The notes beneath the pieces were generated by a model, which was not told the origin of the DNA, ran no database searches, and worked only from the letters and a program-made list of their open reading frames with translations. From assembly GCF_049310025.1 (NCBI RefSeq), contig NZ_JBJYKD010000001.1, positions 62,001 through 126,000 of the forward strand: a DNA stretch of 64,000 bases, in the 5' to 3' direction. Positions 1-7,749 of the stretch are shown piece after piece (within the stretch, counting starts at the first letter, position 1; each line of letters begins with the position of its first letter). This stretch comes from JBJYKD01 sp049310025. Lineage in GTDB: Bacteria > Bacillota > Thermosediminibacteria > Thermosediminibacterales > Tepidanaerobacteraceae. The position numbers and the translations under genes were made by a program.

Positions 1-128
1 CGGTCGATCACAAAGGCGTCCACATCCCTAAAATCCGCCGTCGACAACTCCACCGTCTGATAACCTTCTTTTTGCAGGACATCCCTGATGTTGTGAAGGG
101 AATCGTCCACCGCAATTAAAAAGCTCAT
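1..128 (-). CDS. YkuS-family (UPF0180) small protein, partial
   Basis: The first 42 codons of a small protein run off the left edge of the window. The translation opens with MSFLIAVDDSLHNIRDVL and continues with an EGYQTVEL segment. This resembles the start of the YkuS/UPF0180 family of small Firmicute proteins, whose function is not established. A GGAGGTGAC ribosome binding site sits at proper distance before the ATG. The C-terminal half, which would confirm the family, is outside the window. It is transcribed away from the methyltransferase gene at 293. Confidence 0.6.
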   Translation of the reverse strand, partial: MSFLIAVDDSLHNIRDVLQKEGYQTVELSTADFRDVDAFVID

Positions 129-292
129 GCGGCCTGTCACCTCCGTAAAAAAAAATCCCTGATGTTATTATCCTCCTTTTACCCGATTTTATGCCTTCCG
201 CTGGCAGAAAGATTGTCTATAAATAATCCATAAAAATATTTTTTTATGGTAATATTATAGTGGAAAAATAAAGCAAACACAGGAGGAGCGAT

Positions 293-1465
293 ATGGCAAA
301 AGTCATTCTTACAAAACACCGTTCCAATCGGATTGAACGCGGGCACCCGTGGGTTTTCAAAACCGAAATCGACAGGATAGAAGGACATTTCTCCCCCGGC
401 GACATGGTGGATGTGGTCAACTTTAAAGGAAGATTTCTTGGAAGGGGATATATCAATCCCAGGTCTCAAATAACTGTAAGGATTTTAACATATGATAAGG
501 ACGAACCCATCGACGAGGAATTTTTTAAAAAAAGGATTATGGATGCCCTGAAATATCGCCAAACTCTCGGGTTTTCCGGTAGTTTCAGAGTCGTGTACGG
601 CGAGGCCGATTTTCTCCCGGCCCTTATCGTGGACAAATTTGAAGATATCCTGGTCGTCCAGACCCTGGCTCTGGGCATGGACCGTTTCAAACCCGTCATA
701 GTGGAAGTGCTGAAGGAAGTTTTCAATCCAGCGGGGATTTACGAAAGAAATGATGTACCCGTGAGAGAGCTGGAAGGATTGCCCCAGCAAAAGGGCCCAC
801 TTTACGGCGATTTTGAGCCGGTTACCGTAATCGAAGAAAACGGCCTCAAGTTTTACGTGGACGTGGAAAACGGGCAGAAAACGGGCTATTTTCTGGATCA
901 AAAGGAAAACCGCCGGGCCATCGCCCCTCTGGTAAGGGATGCCGATGTCCTGGAATGCTTTTGTTACACCGGTTCTTTTGCCCTTTGCGCCGCTTTTTTC
1001 GGCGCAAGGTCGGTTACGGCCTATGACGCCTCAAAAGAGGCTGTGGAACTCGCCAGAAAGAACGCCGAACTTAACAATCTGTCTCACATATGCGGTTTTG
1101 AAGAGGGCAATGCCTTTGACGTGTTGAGGCGCCTCTATGACAAAAGACAAAAATTCGATGTGGTGATTCTTGATCCCCCGGCCTTCGCCAAAAATAAACA
1201 TGCCCTGCAAAACGCGGTCAGGGGATATAAAGAAATAAACCTGCGGGGAATGAAGTTGCTGCGGCCCGGGGGCTTTCTCATAACATCCTCCTGCTCCCAC
1301 CACGTCAGCGAAACATTATTTTGGGACATTGTGGAATCGGCCGCTTTTGACGCGGGGGTAAGGCTAAGGCTTGTGCAAAGCCGTACCCAGGCCAAAGATC
1401 ACCCCATCCTGACTTCATCGGACGAAACCAGGTATTTAAAGTTTCTAATGCTGCAGGTAATATGA
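293..1465 (+). CDS. RlmI-type class I SAM-dependent rRNA methyltransferase
   Basis: This 390-residue protein has the layout of RlmI/YwbD-type 23S rRNA cytosine-C5 methyltransferases. A PUA-like RNA-binding domain (about residues 1-80) is followed by a Rossmann-fold catalytic domain. The SAM-binding segment ECFCYTGSFA lies near 221-230, DPPAF near 294-298, and the SSCSHH segment with the presumed catalytic Cys near 332-337. The typical GQKTGYFLDQ motif is at 194-203. Length fits the family. The ATG follows an AGGAGG site. It likely modifies 23S rRNA in the cytoplasm; the exact target base is inferred from the family. It converges on the mgtE pair, with only 2 bases between the stops. Confidence 0.9.
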   Translation: MAKVILTKHRSNRIERGHPWVFKTEIDRIEGHFSPGDMVDVVNFKGRFLGRGYINPRSQITVRILTYDKDEPIDEEFFKKRIMDALKYRQTLGFSGSFRVVYGEADFLPALIVDKFEDILVVQTLALGMDRFKPVIVEVLKEVFNPAGIYERNDVPVRELEGLPQQKGPLYGDFEPVTVIEENGLKFYVDVENGQKTGYFLDQKENRRAIAPLVRDADVLECFCYTGSFALCAAFFGARSVTAYDASKEAVELARKNAELNNLSHICGFEEGNAFDVLRRLYDKRQKFDVVILDPPAFAKNKHALQNAVRGYKEINLRGMKLLRPGGFLITSSCSHHVSETLFWDIVESAAFDAGVRLRLVQSRTQAKDHPILTSSDETRYLKFLMLQVI

Positions 1466-1467
1466 AA

Positions 1468-2811
1468 TTAAATTTTTATAATCCACGCGGCCGCACTGAA
1501 ATAGATAAAAAGGCCGGTAATGTCCAGAACGGTCGTTACCAGGGGGCCTGAAGCCACAGCGGGATCATGGCCCATTTTATGCCACAAAAGGGGCATGAAA
1601 GTCCCCAGCACTGCGGCAAAAATCAGGTTGAAAGCCATAGCCATCCCTACCACCAGCCCCAGCAGCGCCTCTCCCTGCCACACATATGCAATAAGGGCTA
1701 TCAGCACACCGTTTAAAGTCCCAAGAATAATACCCACTGCCGCCTCTCTCAGCACGTTCCTGCTCAATGAAGCGGAGTTGATTTCTCCGGTGGCCAGCCC
1801 CCTTACAACAATGGCCGCCGATTGTGTGCCCACATTCCCCCCCATATCCATCAGCACGGGGATAAAAAATGAAAGAGCCACGAGAGTCTGTAAAGCATTT
1901 GAAAATTTGTTTATTACCGCACCCGAAATAATTTCCCCCAGCACCGCAACCAGAATCCAGGGAAGGCGCCTTTTAGCCCTGAGCCATGACGAACTTTTCT
2001 CTGGGTCCAGTTTTTCATCGGAACCTGCCAGCTTCAAAATATCTTCGGTAGCCTCTTCTTCCACCACCGCCATGACATCATCCACTGTTACAATGCCGAG
2101 CAGGACGTCATTATCGTCCACAACCGGCAATGCCAAAAATCCGTATTTTTGTATTAGCCTTGCTACCTCTTCCTGGTCCTGGGAAGCCCTCACCTTTTTT
2201 ACATCCGTCCACATGAATTCCTCAATAGGTGTATCCTCCCCGGCCAGGATCAGGTCTCTCAAAGAGACAACTCCCACCAGCCGGTTTTCTGAATCCACCG
2301 CATACACGTAGTAAATGGTTTCGGCATCGGGCGCCAGCTCCCCTAACCTGTTCAACGCCGCCCGGGCTGTCAAATCTTTGGAAAAGGCGATGTATTCGGT
2401 GGTCATAAGACCGCCGGCGGTATTCTTATCATAAGAGAGCAGTTTTCTCAAATCTTTCTGCTCCCGCTTTTCAATCAGAGAAAGTATCCTGTTCTTCTCA
2501 TCTTCTTCCAGCTCTCCCAAAAAATCCGCCAGGTCGTCCGGCGGCATCTGTTCTAAAAGTCGAGCGGCGTACCCGCGGTCGATACTGATTAACGTAAAGT
2601 ATTTTTTGGACGGCTTTATCTTCTCCAGCACCTGCAGGGCCGTTTCGAAGTCCAGCAGCATGAAAAGCTCAAGGCTTTCTGCGGGTTGAAGCTCCTCATA
2701 AACCTCCGCTATGTCCACGGGATGGTGCTCTTTCAATAGAACTTGAAGTTGGATGTCCTTTTTCTGAAGCAGTTGGCGCAATTTGTCTGCGTCAAGTGTT
2801 TTTTCCTTCAT
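1468..2811 (-). CDS. mgtE: MgtE magnesium transporter, second copy
   Basis: This is a 447-residue MgtE-type Mg2+ channel. A cytoplasmic N domain and paired CBS domains (the VGVVSLRDL and LGIVTVDDV motifs) are followed by about five membrane helices carrying GGNVGTQS and the pore segment DPAVASGPLVTTVLD. In this family, Mg2+ binding by the N and CBS domains closes the pore, so gating is by cytosolic Mg2+. The ATG at 2811 is chosen because AGGAGG lies 8 bases upstream; a GTG at 2820 would overlap that site. The gene follows its paralogue with a 12-base gap and is clearly cotranscribed. The two proteins are diverged relatives, not a recent exact duplication. Confidence 0.93.
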   Translation of the reverse strand: MKEKTLDADKLRQLLQKKDIQLQVLLKEHHPVDIAEVYEELQPAESLELFMLLDFETALQVLEKIKPSKKYFTLISIDRGYAARLLEQMPPDDLADFLGELEEDEKNRILSLIEKREQKDLRKLLSYDKNTAGGLMTTEYIAFSKDLTARAALNRLGELAPDAETIYYVYAVDSENRLVGVVSLRDLILAGEDTPIEEFMWTDVKKVRASQDQEEVARLIQKYGFLALPVVDDNDVLLGIVTVDDVMAVVEEEATEDILKLAGSDEKLDPEKSSSWLRAKRRLPWILVAVLGEIISGAVINKFSNALQTLVALSFFIPVLMDMGGNVGTQSAAIVVRGLATGEINSASLSRNVLREAAVGIILGTLNGVLIALIAYVWQGEALLGLVVGMAMAFNLIFAAVLGTFMPLLWHKMGHDPAVASGPLVTTVLDITGLFIYFSAAAWIIKI

Positions 2812-2823
2812 CACCGGCACCTC

Positions 2824-4206
2824 CTAAAGCCCCATGACATATGATGCACCGTTAAATGCCGGGCTGCTTAAGAAAAGCATGGAAAAAGTGAAGTATATTA
2901 TGAGAGTGCATACATCCACCACCGTAGTGATAAATGGTCCGGAAGCCACAGCCGGATCTATTTTAAAAATATTAAATAGCAACGGTATAAATATTCCGGT
3001 AAAGGCGGAAAACATCAGCGCAATGCCCATGGAGGTACCAACCGCCAAACCCAACAACAGATTTTTTTGCCATACGAAGGCCGCCGTCGCCAGGATTGAA
3101 CCGCAGATTACTCCGACTATTAACCCGGCCAGGGTCTCGCCGCCCATAAACTTTAAAATGTTTTTCCTGTTCAATTCCCCTGTGGCGAGCCCTCTAACGG
3201 CCAGGGCCAGCGATTGGGTCCCCACATTACCCCCGGTAGCCATCAGTACCGGTATGAAAAACGCCACCGCCACCACCGACTGCAGTATGCTGGAATAACC
3301 GTCTATGACAAAGCCGGAAAGCAAGTCGCCGAGAAGGCATACCACCAGCCAGAAAATTCTTCTTTTGGACGCTCCCCAAACGGTGGAAGTCAAACCCACA
3401 TCCTCCTGGGGTGAAATTCCCGCCATCTTATGGATATCTTCAGTGTTCTCTTTCTCCATGACTTCCAGGGCGTCGTCAACGGTGACAATCCCCAGCAGCC
3501 GATTTTCCCTGTCTACCACCGGCACCGCCAGAAGGGAATACTTTGATATTATTCGTGCCACTTCTTCCTGGTCACAGCCTACATCCACAGAAACCACTTT
3601 TTTGTGCATAATCTCATGAATTTTTTTCTCCCTCGGGGCACTGATGAGTTCTCTTAAAGAAAGAACCCCCACCAGGTGTTTTTTATCATCCACCACGTAA
3701 AGGTAGTAAATTGTTTCGGCTTCCTGCCCGAACTTCCTAACCACTTCGATGGCTTCATTTACTGTAATATCCGAAAAAAGGTAAACATAATCGGTGGTCA
3801 TCAGACCGCCAGCGGTATCTTCAGCCAGCTTTAGCAGGGATTTTATCTCATCATAATAAGCCCCAGGAAGCTTTGACAAAAGTCTTTCTACCCGGGAATT
3901 GGGCATTTCCTGGAAAAGGTCTATAATCTCGTCTACCGACATATTTTCCAGGATTTTTATGGTTTCCGCTTCTGTCATTTCTTCCATAAGGGTGAGCCTC
4001 TCCGAAGGCTCGAATTCCTCCAGAACTTCGGCCGCCTTGGAAGTATCCATCAATCGAAAAAACAGTTTCTTATTGCCGTTTTTTATTTCCGCCAGGATTC
4101 CGGCTATATCCGCCGGGTGCAGTTTTGCCAGTATATTCCTGATCTCATCGGCTTTTTCGTTGACAATAAGGTGCTTCAGCAATAAAATGTCCTTTTTCGG
4201 CAGCAT
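2824..4206 (-). CDS. mgtE: MgtE magnesium transporter, first copy
   Basis: This 460-residue MgtE-family transporter has an N domain at about 1-130, two CBS domains at about 135-255, and membrane helices from about 285. GGNVGTQS is at 325-332, and the pore region DPAVASGPFITTVVDV is at 417-432 with the conserved Asp near 431. It should carry Mg2+ inward across the cytoplasmic membrane and be gated by its CBS/N domains. The start is preceded by a GGAGGGGG site that can be masked by a hairpin in the long structured leader (4207-4382). It leads a two-gene operon of paralogous transporters. Confidence 0.95.
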   Translation of the reverse strand: MLPKKDILLLKHLIVNEKADEIRNILAKLHPADIAGILAEIKNGNKKLFFRLMDTSKAAEVLEEFEPSERLTLMEEMTEAETIKILENMSVDEIIDLFQEMPNSRVERLLSKLPGAYYDEIKSLLKLAEDTAGGLMTTDYVYLFSDITVNEAIEVVRKFGQEAETIYYLYVVDDKKHLVGVLSLRELISAPREKKIHEIMHKKVVSVDVGCDQEEVARIISKYSLLAVPVVDRENRLLGIVTVDDALEVMEKENTEDIHKMAGISPQEDVGLTSTVWGASKRRIFWLVVCLLGDLLSGFVIDGYSSILQSVVAVAFFIPVLMATGGNVGTQSLALAVRGLATGELNRKNILKFMGGETLAGLIVGVICGSILATAAFVWQKNLLLGLAVGTSMGIALMFSAFTGIFIPLLFNIFKIDPAVASGPFITTVVDVCTLIIYFTFSMLFLSSPAFNGASYVMGL

Positions 4207-4218
4207 TTTCCCCCTCCT

Positions 4219-4338
4219 TCAGGAGGGCCATCTTACCGCAAGAAGGCGGTAAGGTGAACCGCTCCAAAATTTTTTTTTGATTTTTCCTGTGAAGCGACTT
4301 TGGCCAGGGTCGGAGTCCATCTTACCGCCTCCCTTCAT
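4219..4338 (-). CDS. Possible leader peptide upstream of mgtE
   Basis: A 39-codon reading frame (starting MKGGGKMDSD and ending VRWPS) fills most of the mgtE leader. Its ATG follows AAAGGG by about 8 bases. Its stop codon lies in the loop of the hairpin that masks the mgtE ribosome binding site, 12 bases before the mgtE ATG. Ribosomes reaching the end would open that hairpin, so translation of this frame could be coupled to mgtE expression. It has three proline codons and resembles no protein I know. It may be a chance frame. Confidence 0.25.
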   Translation of the reverse strand: MKGGGKMDSDPGQSRFTGKIKKKFWSGSPYRLLAVRWPS

Positions 4339-4341
4339 AAT

Positions 4342-4367
4342 AAAAGCCCTTTTTGTTGCAAAAGGGC
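4342..4367 (-). terminator. Terminator-like hairpin at the 5' end of the mgtE leader
   Basis: On the minus strand GCCCTTTT pairs with AAAAGGGC across a short loop and is followed by TTTTA. It starts about 15 bases after the predicted transcription start. It could be an early attenuator, a protective 5' hairpin, or a backstop terminator for read-through from 4624. Confidence 0.4.
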
Positions 4368-4388
4368 ATGAAAAATTTTGTCAATTCT

Positions 4389-4416
4389 ATTTTAAACCCT
4401 GGACTAAATAAGTCAA
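4389..4416 (-). promoter_or_regulatory. Predicted sigma-A promoter for the mgtE operon
   Basis: On the minus strand TTGACT (4411-4416) and TAAAAT (4389-4394) are separated by 16 bases, each one base from consensus. Transcription would begin near 4382 and give a leader of about 175 bases. Confidence 0.5.
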
Positions 4417-4565
4417 GAAAAAGTTTTTCGCCGGAGGTTTATCTATTTTTATATATACAAACATTTTCACCAAAGTGTAAAAAAGTCTGCGGCGGTAATA
4501 TTCTGTTTTTGCTATATTATATATATTATATTATGACAGGACTTTTAAACCAGTTACTGTTGTTA

Positions 4566-4604
4566 AAAAATAAAAAGAGAGGGATGTCTTTCGACAAACC
4601 TCTC
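4566..4604 (-). terminator. Rho-independent terminator of the Gln-rich protein gene
   Basis: The minus strand reads GAGAGGTTTGTC-GAAA-GACATCCCTCTC, a strong stem with a GAAA loop and one mismatch, followed by TTTTTATTTTTT. It lies about 20 bases after the stop codon at 4624. Confidence 0.85.
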
Positions 4605-4623
4605 ATTGAAGCCCCTGTTCTTG

Positions 4624-5202
4624 CTACTGGAGCAGTTGAGCGGTAGTCTGCTGCGCCTTTTGAGCCATCTGGGCCTGCTCTTCGGCCTGTTGAGCCTGCT
4701 GCTCGGCCTGCTTTTGAGTGTTCTGGACCTGCTGCTGGGTGTTCTGGACCTGCTGCTGAGTCTGCTGAACCTGCTGAAGTATCTGCTGCATTTGCTGCGG
4801 CCCGGAAATCTGCTGATTCAGTTGCTGCAGCTGTTTTGTTGATTGGTCCAGCAGCTGGTTCATCTGGTAGAAGACCTGGTTGGCCTGGATGCTTTGCTGG
4901 GCCTGCACCAGGGCGTTAATGGCCTGCTGGATGGCCTGGCTTACCTGGCTATCCGTCTGCTGTTGCTGGGTCTGAGCCTGGGTCTTCAGCTGGTTTAGCA
5001 ATTGCTGGAACTGCTGTGGGGATTGAAACGCAGTCTGGTTTGCCATTTGCTGTTGCATACCTCCTTGGGTCGGCCGGCCGGCGGTTACCTGGCTGGCATA
5101 GTAAGTCCCTGTGCTTCCGAGTCTATGATTTAATTCATCGGAAACTTCTGCATCAATTTTTTTCTCAAGCAAATACTCGTTTAAATCTTTCCTGCGGGCC
5201 AA
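4624..5202 (-). CDS. Gln-rich coiled-coil protein of unknown function
   Basis: I do not recognise this 192-residue protein as a named family. After a short charged N-terminus (MARRKDLNEYLLEKK) it is dominated by glutamine. It includes repeats of QQVQNTQ near 150-165 and a Gln/Ala-rich tail predicted to be helical. It has no signal peptide or membrane segment. A middle block, AIQQAINALVQAQQSIQANQ followed by VFYQMNQLLDQ, matches the C-terminus of the next protein upstream (5285-5875). The start is TTG, set by GAGGAGGTGG just upstream. A strong terminator follows. A structural or spore-coat-like role is possible but unsupported. Confidence 0.75.
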   Translation of the reverse strand: MARRKDLNEYLLEKKIDAEVSDELNHRLGSTGTYYASQVTAGRPTQGGMQQQMANQTAFQSPQQFQQLLNQLKTQAQTQQQQTDSQVSQAIQQAINALVQAQQSIQANQVFYQMNQLLDQSTKQLQQLNQQISGPQQMQQILQQVQQTQQQVQNTQQQVQNTQKQAEQQAQQAEEQAQMAQKAQQTTAQLLQ

Positions 5203-5284
5203 TGTTCCACCTCCTCAAAAGAAAATTAATTTCCCTATATTAATATTCCCTGAGGAGATGTCTTTAATAGATGAAATTTTTTCA

Positions 5285-5875
5285 TCAATGTATCAGCTTA
5301 TCTAAGGATTTGTTTATTTCGCTGAAGACCCGCCGCTGATTTAATCCCTGCTGGGCGGCGTTTAGAGCTTTGATCGCCTGGTCCAGGGCCTGTTGTATAT
5401 TTGCAATGGCGCTGTTTGCCGTCGAAACGGCAAATTGTTGAGAAGCAGCCCCGCTTTCGGCCGTACCGGATTTCAGCTGATTCTCCAGGTTTTTATAATT
5501 TAAAGTGAATTGCTGTGAAGACGTATTAAAATGGTCGATATATTTTGAAAGTTCCTGGGAAAATTGGTTAATGCTGTCATTTAACTTTTTCATGCTCTCC
5601 AAAAGAGCAATGCGCTTTTGTGAAATTCGCTCGGTTTTTAACTTTGTGTTGGCTCCCGCCACCCATCTTTCCAGAATGCTCTGATTTTGTTCCATATCCA
5701 TTTCCAGCTGCTTCAGGGTGCTGTCCATGTCATTTTTAAAGGTTTGAAGGTCATTCTGGATATTTTTAACGATATTTGCGATATTGGAAAAGTTGGCCTG
5801 GCTCTGTTTGAAAAAATTCTCCAGGTTTTTATTTTGATCGGAAAAGGCAGTGGGGATGTCTTGAATACCGTTCAA
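5285..5875 (-). CDS. Coiled-coil protein paralogous to its Gln-rich neighbour
   Basis: This 196-residue protein is nearly all helical and has no recognised family. Its N-terminal 130 residues show heptad-like coiled-coil character (NFFKQSQANFSNIANIVKNI, LKQLEMDMEQNQSILERW). Its last 40 residues (IQQALDQAIKALNAAQQGLN, then VFSEINKSLDKLIH) share a module with the Gln-rich protein at 4624-5202. The start is TTG at 5875, chosen because GGAGGTG lies 7-8 bases upstream and no in-frame ATG is placed as well. It has no signal sequence. The two genes are 82 bases apart on the same strand and probably act together. Function unknown. Confidence 0.75.
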   Translation of the reverse strand: MNGIQDIPTAFSDQNKNLENFFKQSQANFSNIANIVKNIQNDLQTFKNDMDSTLKQLEMDMEQNQSILERWVAGANTKLKTERISQKRIALLESMKKLNDSINQFSQELSKYIDHFNTSSQQFTLNYKNLENQLKSGTAESGAASQQFAVSTANSAIANIQQALDQAIKALNAAQQGLNQRRVFSEINKSLDKLIH

Positions 5876-5957
5876 AAAATCACCTCCTGTTTTTTGACCC
5901 GGGTTTCTCTTAATATTCTTGCCACTTCCCCTGCCTTTTCTTCAACCATATTTTCCC

Positions 5958-6785
5958 TTATTTTTTCTCACTGCTTTTTCTTTCATAGGGTATCGGCACA
6001 TAATGCACAGACGGGCGCATTTGGGCGGTCTGAGGGTACAGTTCCATCAGGGTGTATATCTCTTTGGGCAAATCTGTGGAAACGGTAAGGCCCATGTTTT
6101 TCAGTTCTTCAGCAGAAATGGGATAATCATGGGTCCACCGGCCTTCGGTGAAAATCCTGGCAAGCTCCCTGGCTTTCTCCTCTTCATAATTCTGACTTAA
6201 AATGGTGTAAACATTTTCCCTCACCTGGTTCATGGCCTTTTCAGCCACATCCGCCAGGATCAGGGTTTCATCGTCGATCCTCTCCACCGGCTTCTGGGCA
6301 AGAACCCTCAAAATGGACGCCGCAGGGTAATTTCCCAGCTGGGGATCGACGGGACCCAAAACCGCATTTTCATCCATTACTATTTCATCGGCCGCCAGAG
6401 CGATCATAGTGCCCCCGGACATGGCATAATGGGGGACAAAAACCGTTACTTTTGAAGGATGTTTCATTATGGCATGAGCTATCTGCTCCGCAGCCAGGAC
6501 CAGGCCGCCGGGCGTATGAAGGATTATGTCTATCGGCATGTCGTCGGGGGTCAGCCTGATGGCCCTCAGTATTTGCTCGGAATCCTCTATGTTTATATAC
6601 CTGCTGATGGGAAGACCCAGCAAACTCAGCGATTCCTGCCGGTGAATAAGGGTGATGACACGGGAGTTGCGCTTTCTTTCTATATCTCTGATGAGCTTTA
6701 ACCGCGCAATTTCTATTTGCCTGTGTTTTATCAGGGGAATGAAGGAATATATCAGGAAAATAAGCCAGATAATATTCCAGATCAT
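5958..6785 (-). CDS. SDH-family Clp-fold serine proteinase, membrane-anchored
   Basis: This 275-residue protein belongs to the SppA/ClpP-like superfamily named after serine dehydrogenase proteinase. An N-terminal membrane helix (about 1-20, IIWLIFLIYSFIPLI) anchors it. The crotonase-like core has HTPGG at 90-94 and AMSGGT near 121-126, with the presumed nucleophile Ser123, followed by ADEIVMDENAVLGPVDPQ. It probably degrades peptides or membrane-associated proteins at the cytoplasmic face; the substrate is unknown. The start is supported by GGAGTG before the ATG. It sits 4 bases after the HAD phosphatase gene and is likely cotranscribed with it. Confidence 0.85.
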   Translation of the reverse strand: MIWNIIWLIFLIYSFIPLIKHRQIEIARLKLIRDIERKRNSRVITLIHRQESLSLLGLPISRYINIEDSEQILRAIRLTPDDMPIDIILHTPGGLVLAAEQIAHAIMKHPSKVTVFVPHYAMSGGTMIALAADEIVMDENAVLGPVDPQLGNYPAASILRVLAQKPVERIDDETLILADVAEKAMNQVRENVYTILSQNYEEEKARELARIFTEGRWTHDYPISAEELKNMGLTVSTDLPKEIYTLMELYPQTAQMRPSVHYVPIPYERKSSEKK

Positions 6786-6789
6786 TGGG

Positions 6790-7638
6790 TCACTCCTTTC
6801 GAATTTTCAGGTCTTCCATGCTGATTTTTTCCTGGGGCACTATAAATTCGTTTACAATACACAACAAACCGTTCTCGCAATTGGTGAGAGTAACGTAATC
6901 CGCACATTGTTTTATGTGGTCCGCAGCGTTCCCCATGGCTATTCCCAGGCCGGCGTATTTTAGCATGGACACGTCATTATAGCCGTCGCCAATGGCAATA
7001 ACCTCATCCCGGCTTAATTTGAGCGCTTCAGTCAGAAACCTGACGGCGCTACCTTTATTGACGCCTTTCATATTTATTTCCATGTGGCTACTTTCAGCCA
7101 GGCTCACGTCATAATCCTCTCGCAACTTTAATATCAATTCATCCGGGACGGGGCTTTGCCCGGACAGATCCCCTATGGCAAAAACCTTGTAAGAACTTAA
7201 ATTTTTTTGTTCCACATATTTTATCAGGTCTCCTGTAATATTATATGCTATTCCTTCACATTCATTGATGTACCATTCGGTTCTTTCATCCAGCCTTTCA
7301 ACCCTCAAGGCTTCATCTTCGTAGATAACCGCCTCGAATCCCCAGGTCTTCAATTCACGCAAAAGGCCTGCAATCTTATCCGGTGGAATCGGCCTTTCGA
7401 GTATGCGGTGACGGGTGTAGATATCTATGATGAGTGCTCCGTTATAACATATAAGGGGGGCGTTTATTTTTATTTCCCAGGCTATGGGTTCGGCCCTTTT
7501 AAGCATCCTGCCGGTGGCAATCGTCGTCAGAAAACCTCTTTCCCTCAGGATGGCGAGAATCTTTTTCGTGTCTTCCGGGACTTTTCCCTCGCGGTCTAAA
7601 AGAGTCCCGTCGATATCGGTGACAAGCATATGATACAT
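6790..7638 (-). CDS. HAD-superfamily (Cof-type) phosphatase
   Basis: This 282-residue Cof/YcsE-type HAD hydrolase has motif I DIDGTLLD near residues 7-14, a C2-type cap, and motif IV GDGYNDVSML near 225-235. Such enzymes remove phosphate from sugar phosphates, FMN or pyridoxal phosphate; the substrate cannot be told from sequence. The start is placed at the ATG preceded by AGGGGG (encoding MYHMLVTDIDG). A longer frame to 7728 adds 30 residues with no family similarity and no good ribosome site. It is followed closely by the Clp-fold proteinase gene. Confidence 0.88.
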   Translation of the reverse strand: MYHMLVTDIDGTLLDREGKVPEDTKKILAILRERGFLTTIATGRMLKRAEPIAWEIKINAPLICYNGALIIDIYTRHRILERPIPPDKIAGLLRELKTWGFEAVIYEDEALRVERLDERTEWYINECEGIAYNITGDLIKYVEQKNLSSYKVFAIGDLSGQSPVPDELILKLREDYDVSLAESSHMEINMKGVNKGSAVRFLTEALKLSRDEVIAIGDGYNDVSMLKYAGLGIAMGNAADHIKQCADYVTLTNCENGLLCIVNEFIVPQEKISMEDLKIRKE

Positions 7639-7749
7639 AAGCAACCCCCTTGCAAACAATTTATCGCAACCATTCAGCAGGCATGGATCGGTACAGCATC
7701 GCGCTGCGCTTTCCTCAAACAATCTCAAACCATATTAATGTTTGGGAAT

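Larger units (their letters stand above)
4207..4382 (-). promoter_or_regulatory. Structured mgtE leader with competing stems
   Basis: The 175-base leader holds a perfect 12-base direct repeat (minus strand GCGGTAAGATGG) at 4317-4328 and 4228-4239. The complementary segment CTTACCGCC lies between them at 4245-4253. Either copy can pair with it, so two exclusive stems are possible. A further hairpin, CCCTCC/GGAGGG at 4212-4227, covers the mgtE ribosome binding site. Placement before mgtE suggests Mg2+-responsive control. I do not see the conserved core of the known M-box (ykoK) riboswitch. The switching role is inference from base pairing. Confidence 0.5.

Noticed and set aside
1520..2311. 263-codon plus-strand reading frame
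   Set aside because: It mirrors the second mgtE gene on the opposite strand; its Ser/Thr-rich translation is typical of an antisense shadow.
4207..4382. M-box (ykoK) Mg2+ riboswitch upstream of mgtE
   Set aside because: The position is right and the leader is structured, but I could not find the conserved M-box core (such as the GGUGAGGCUCC-type segment). Described as a structured leader instead; a covariance-model search would decide.
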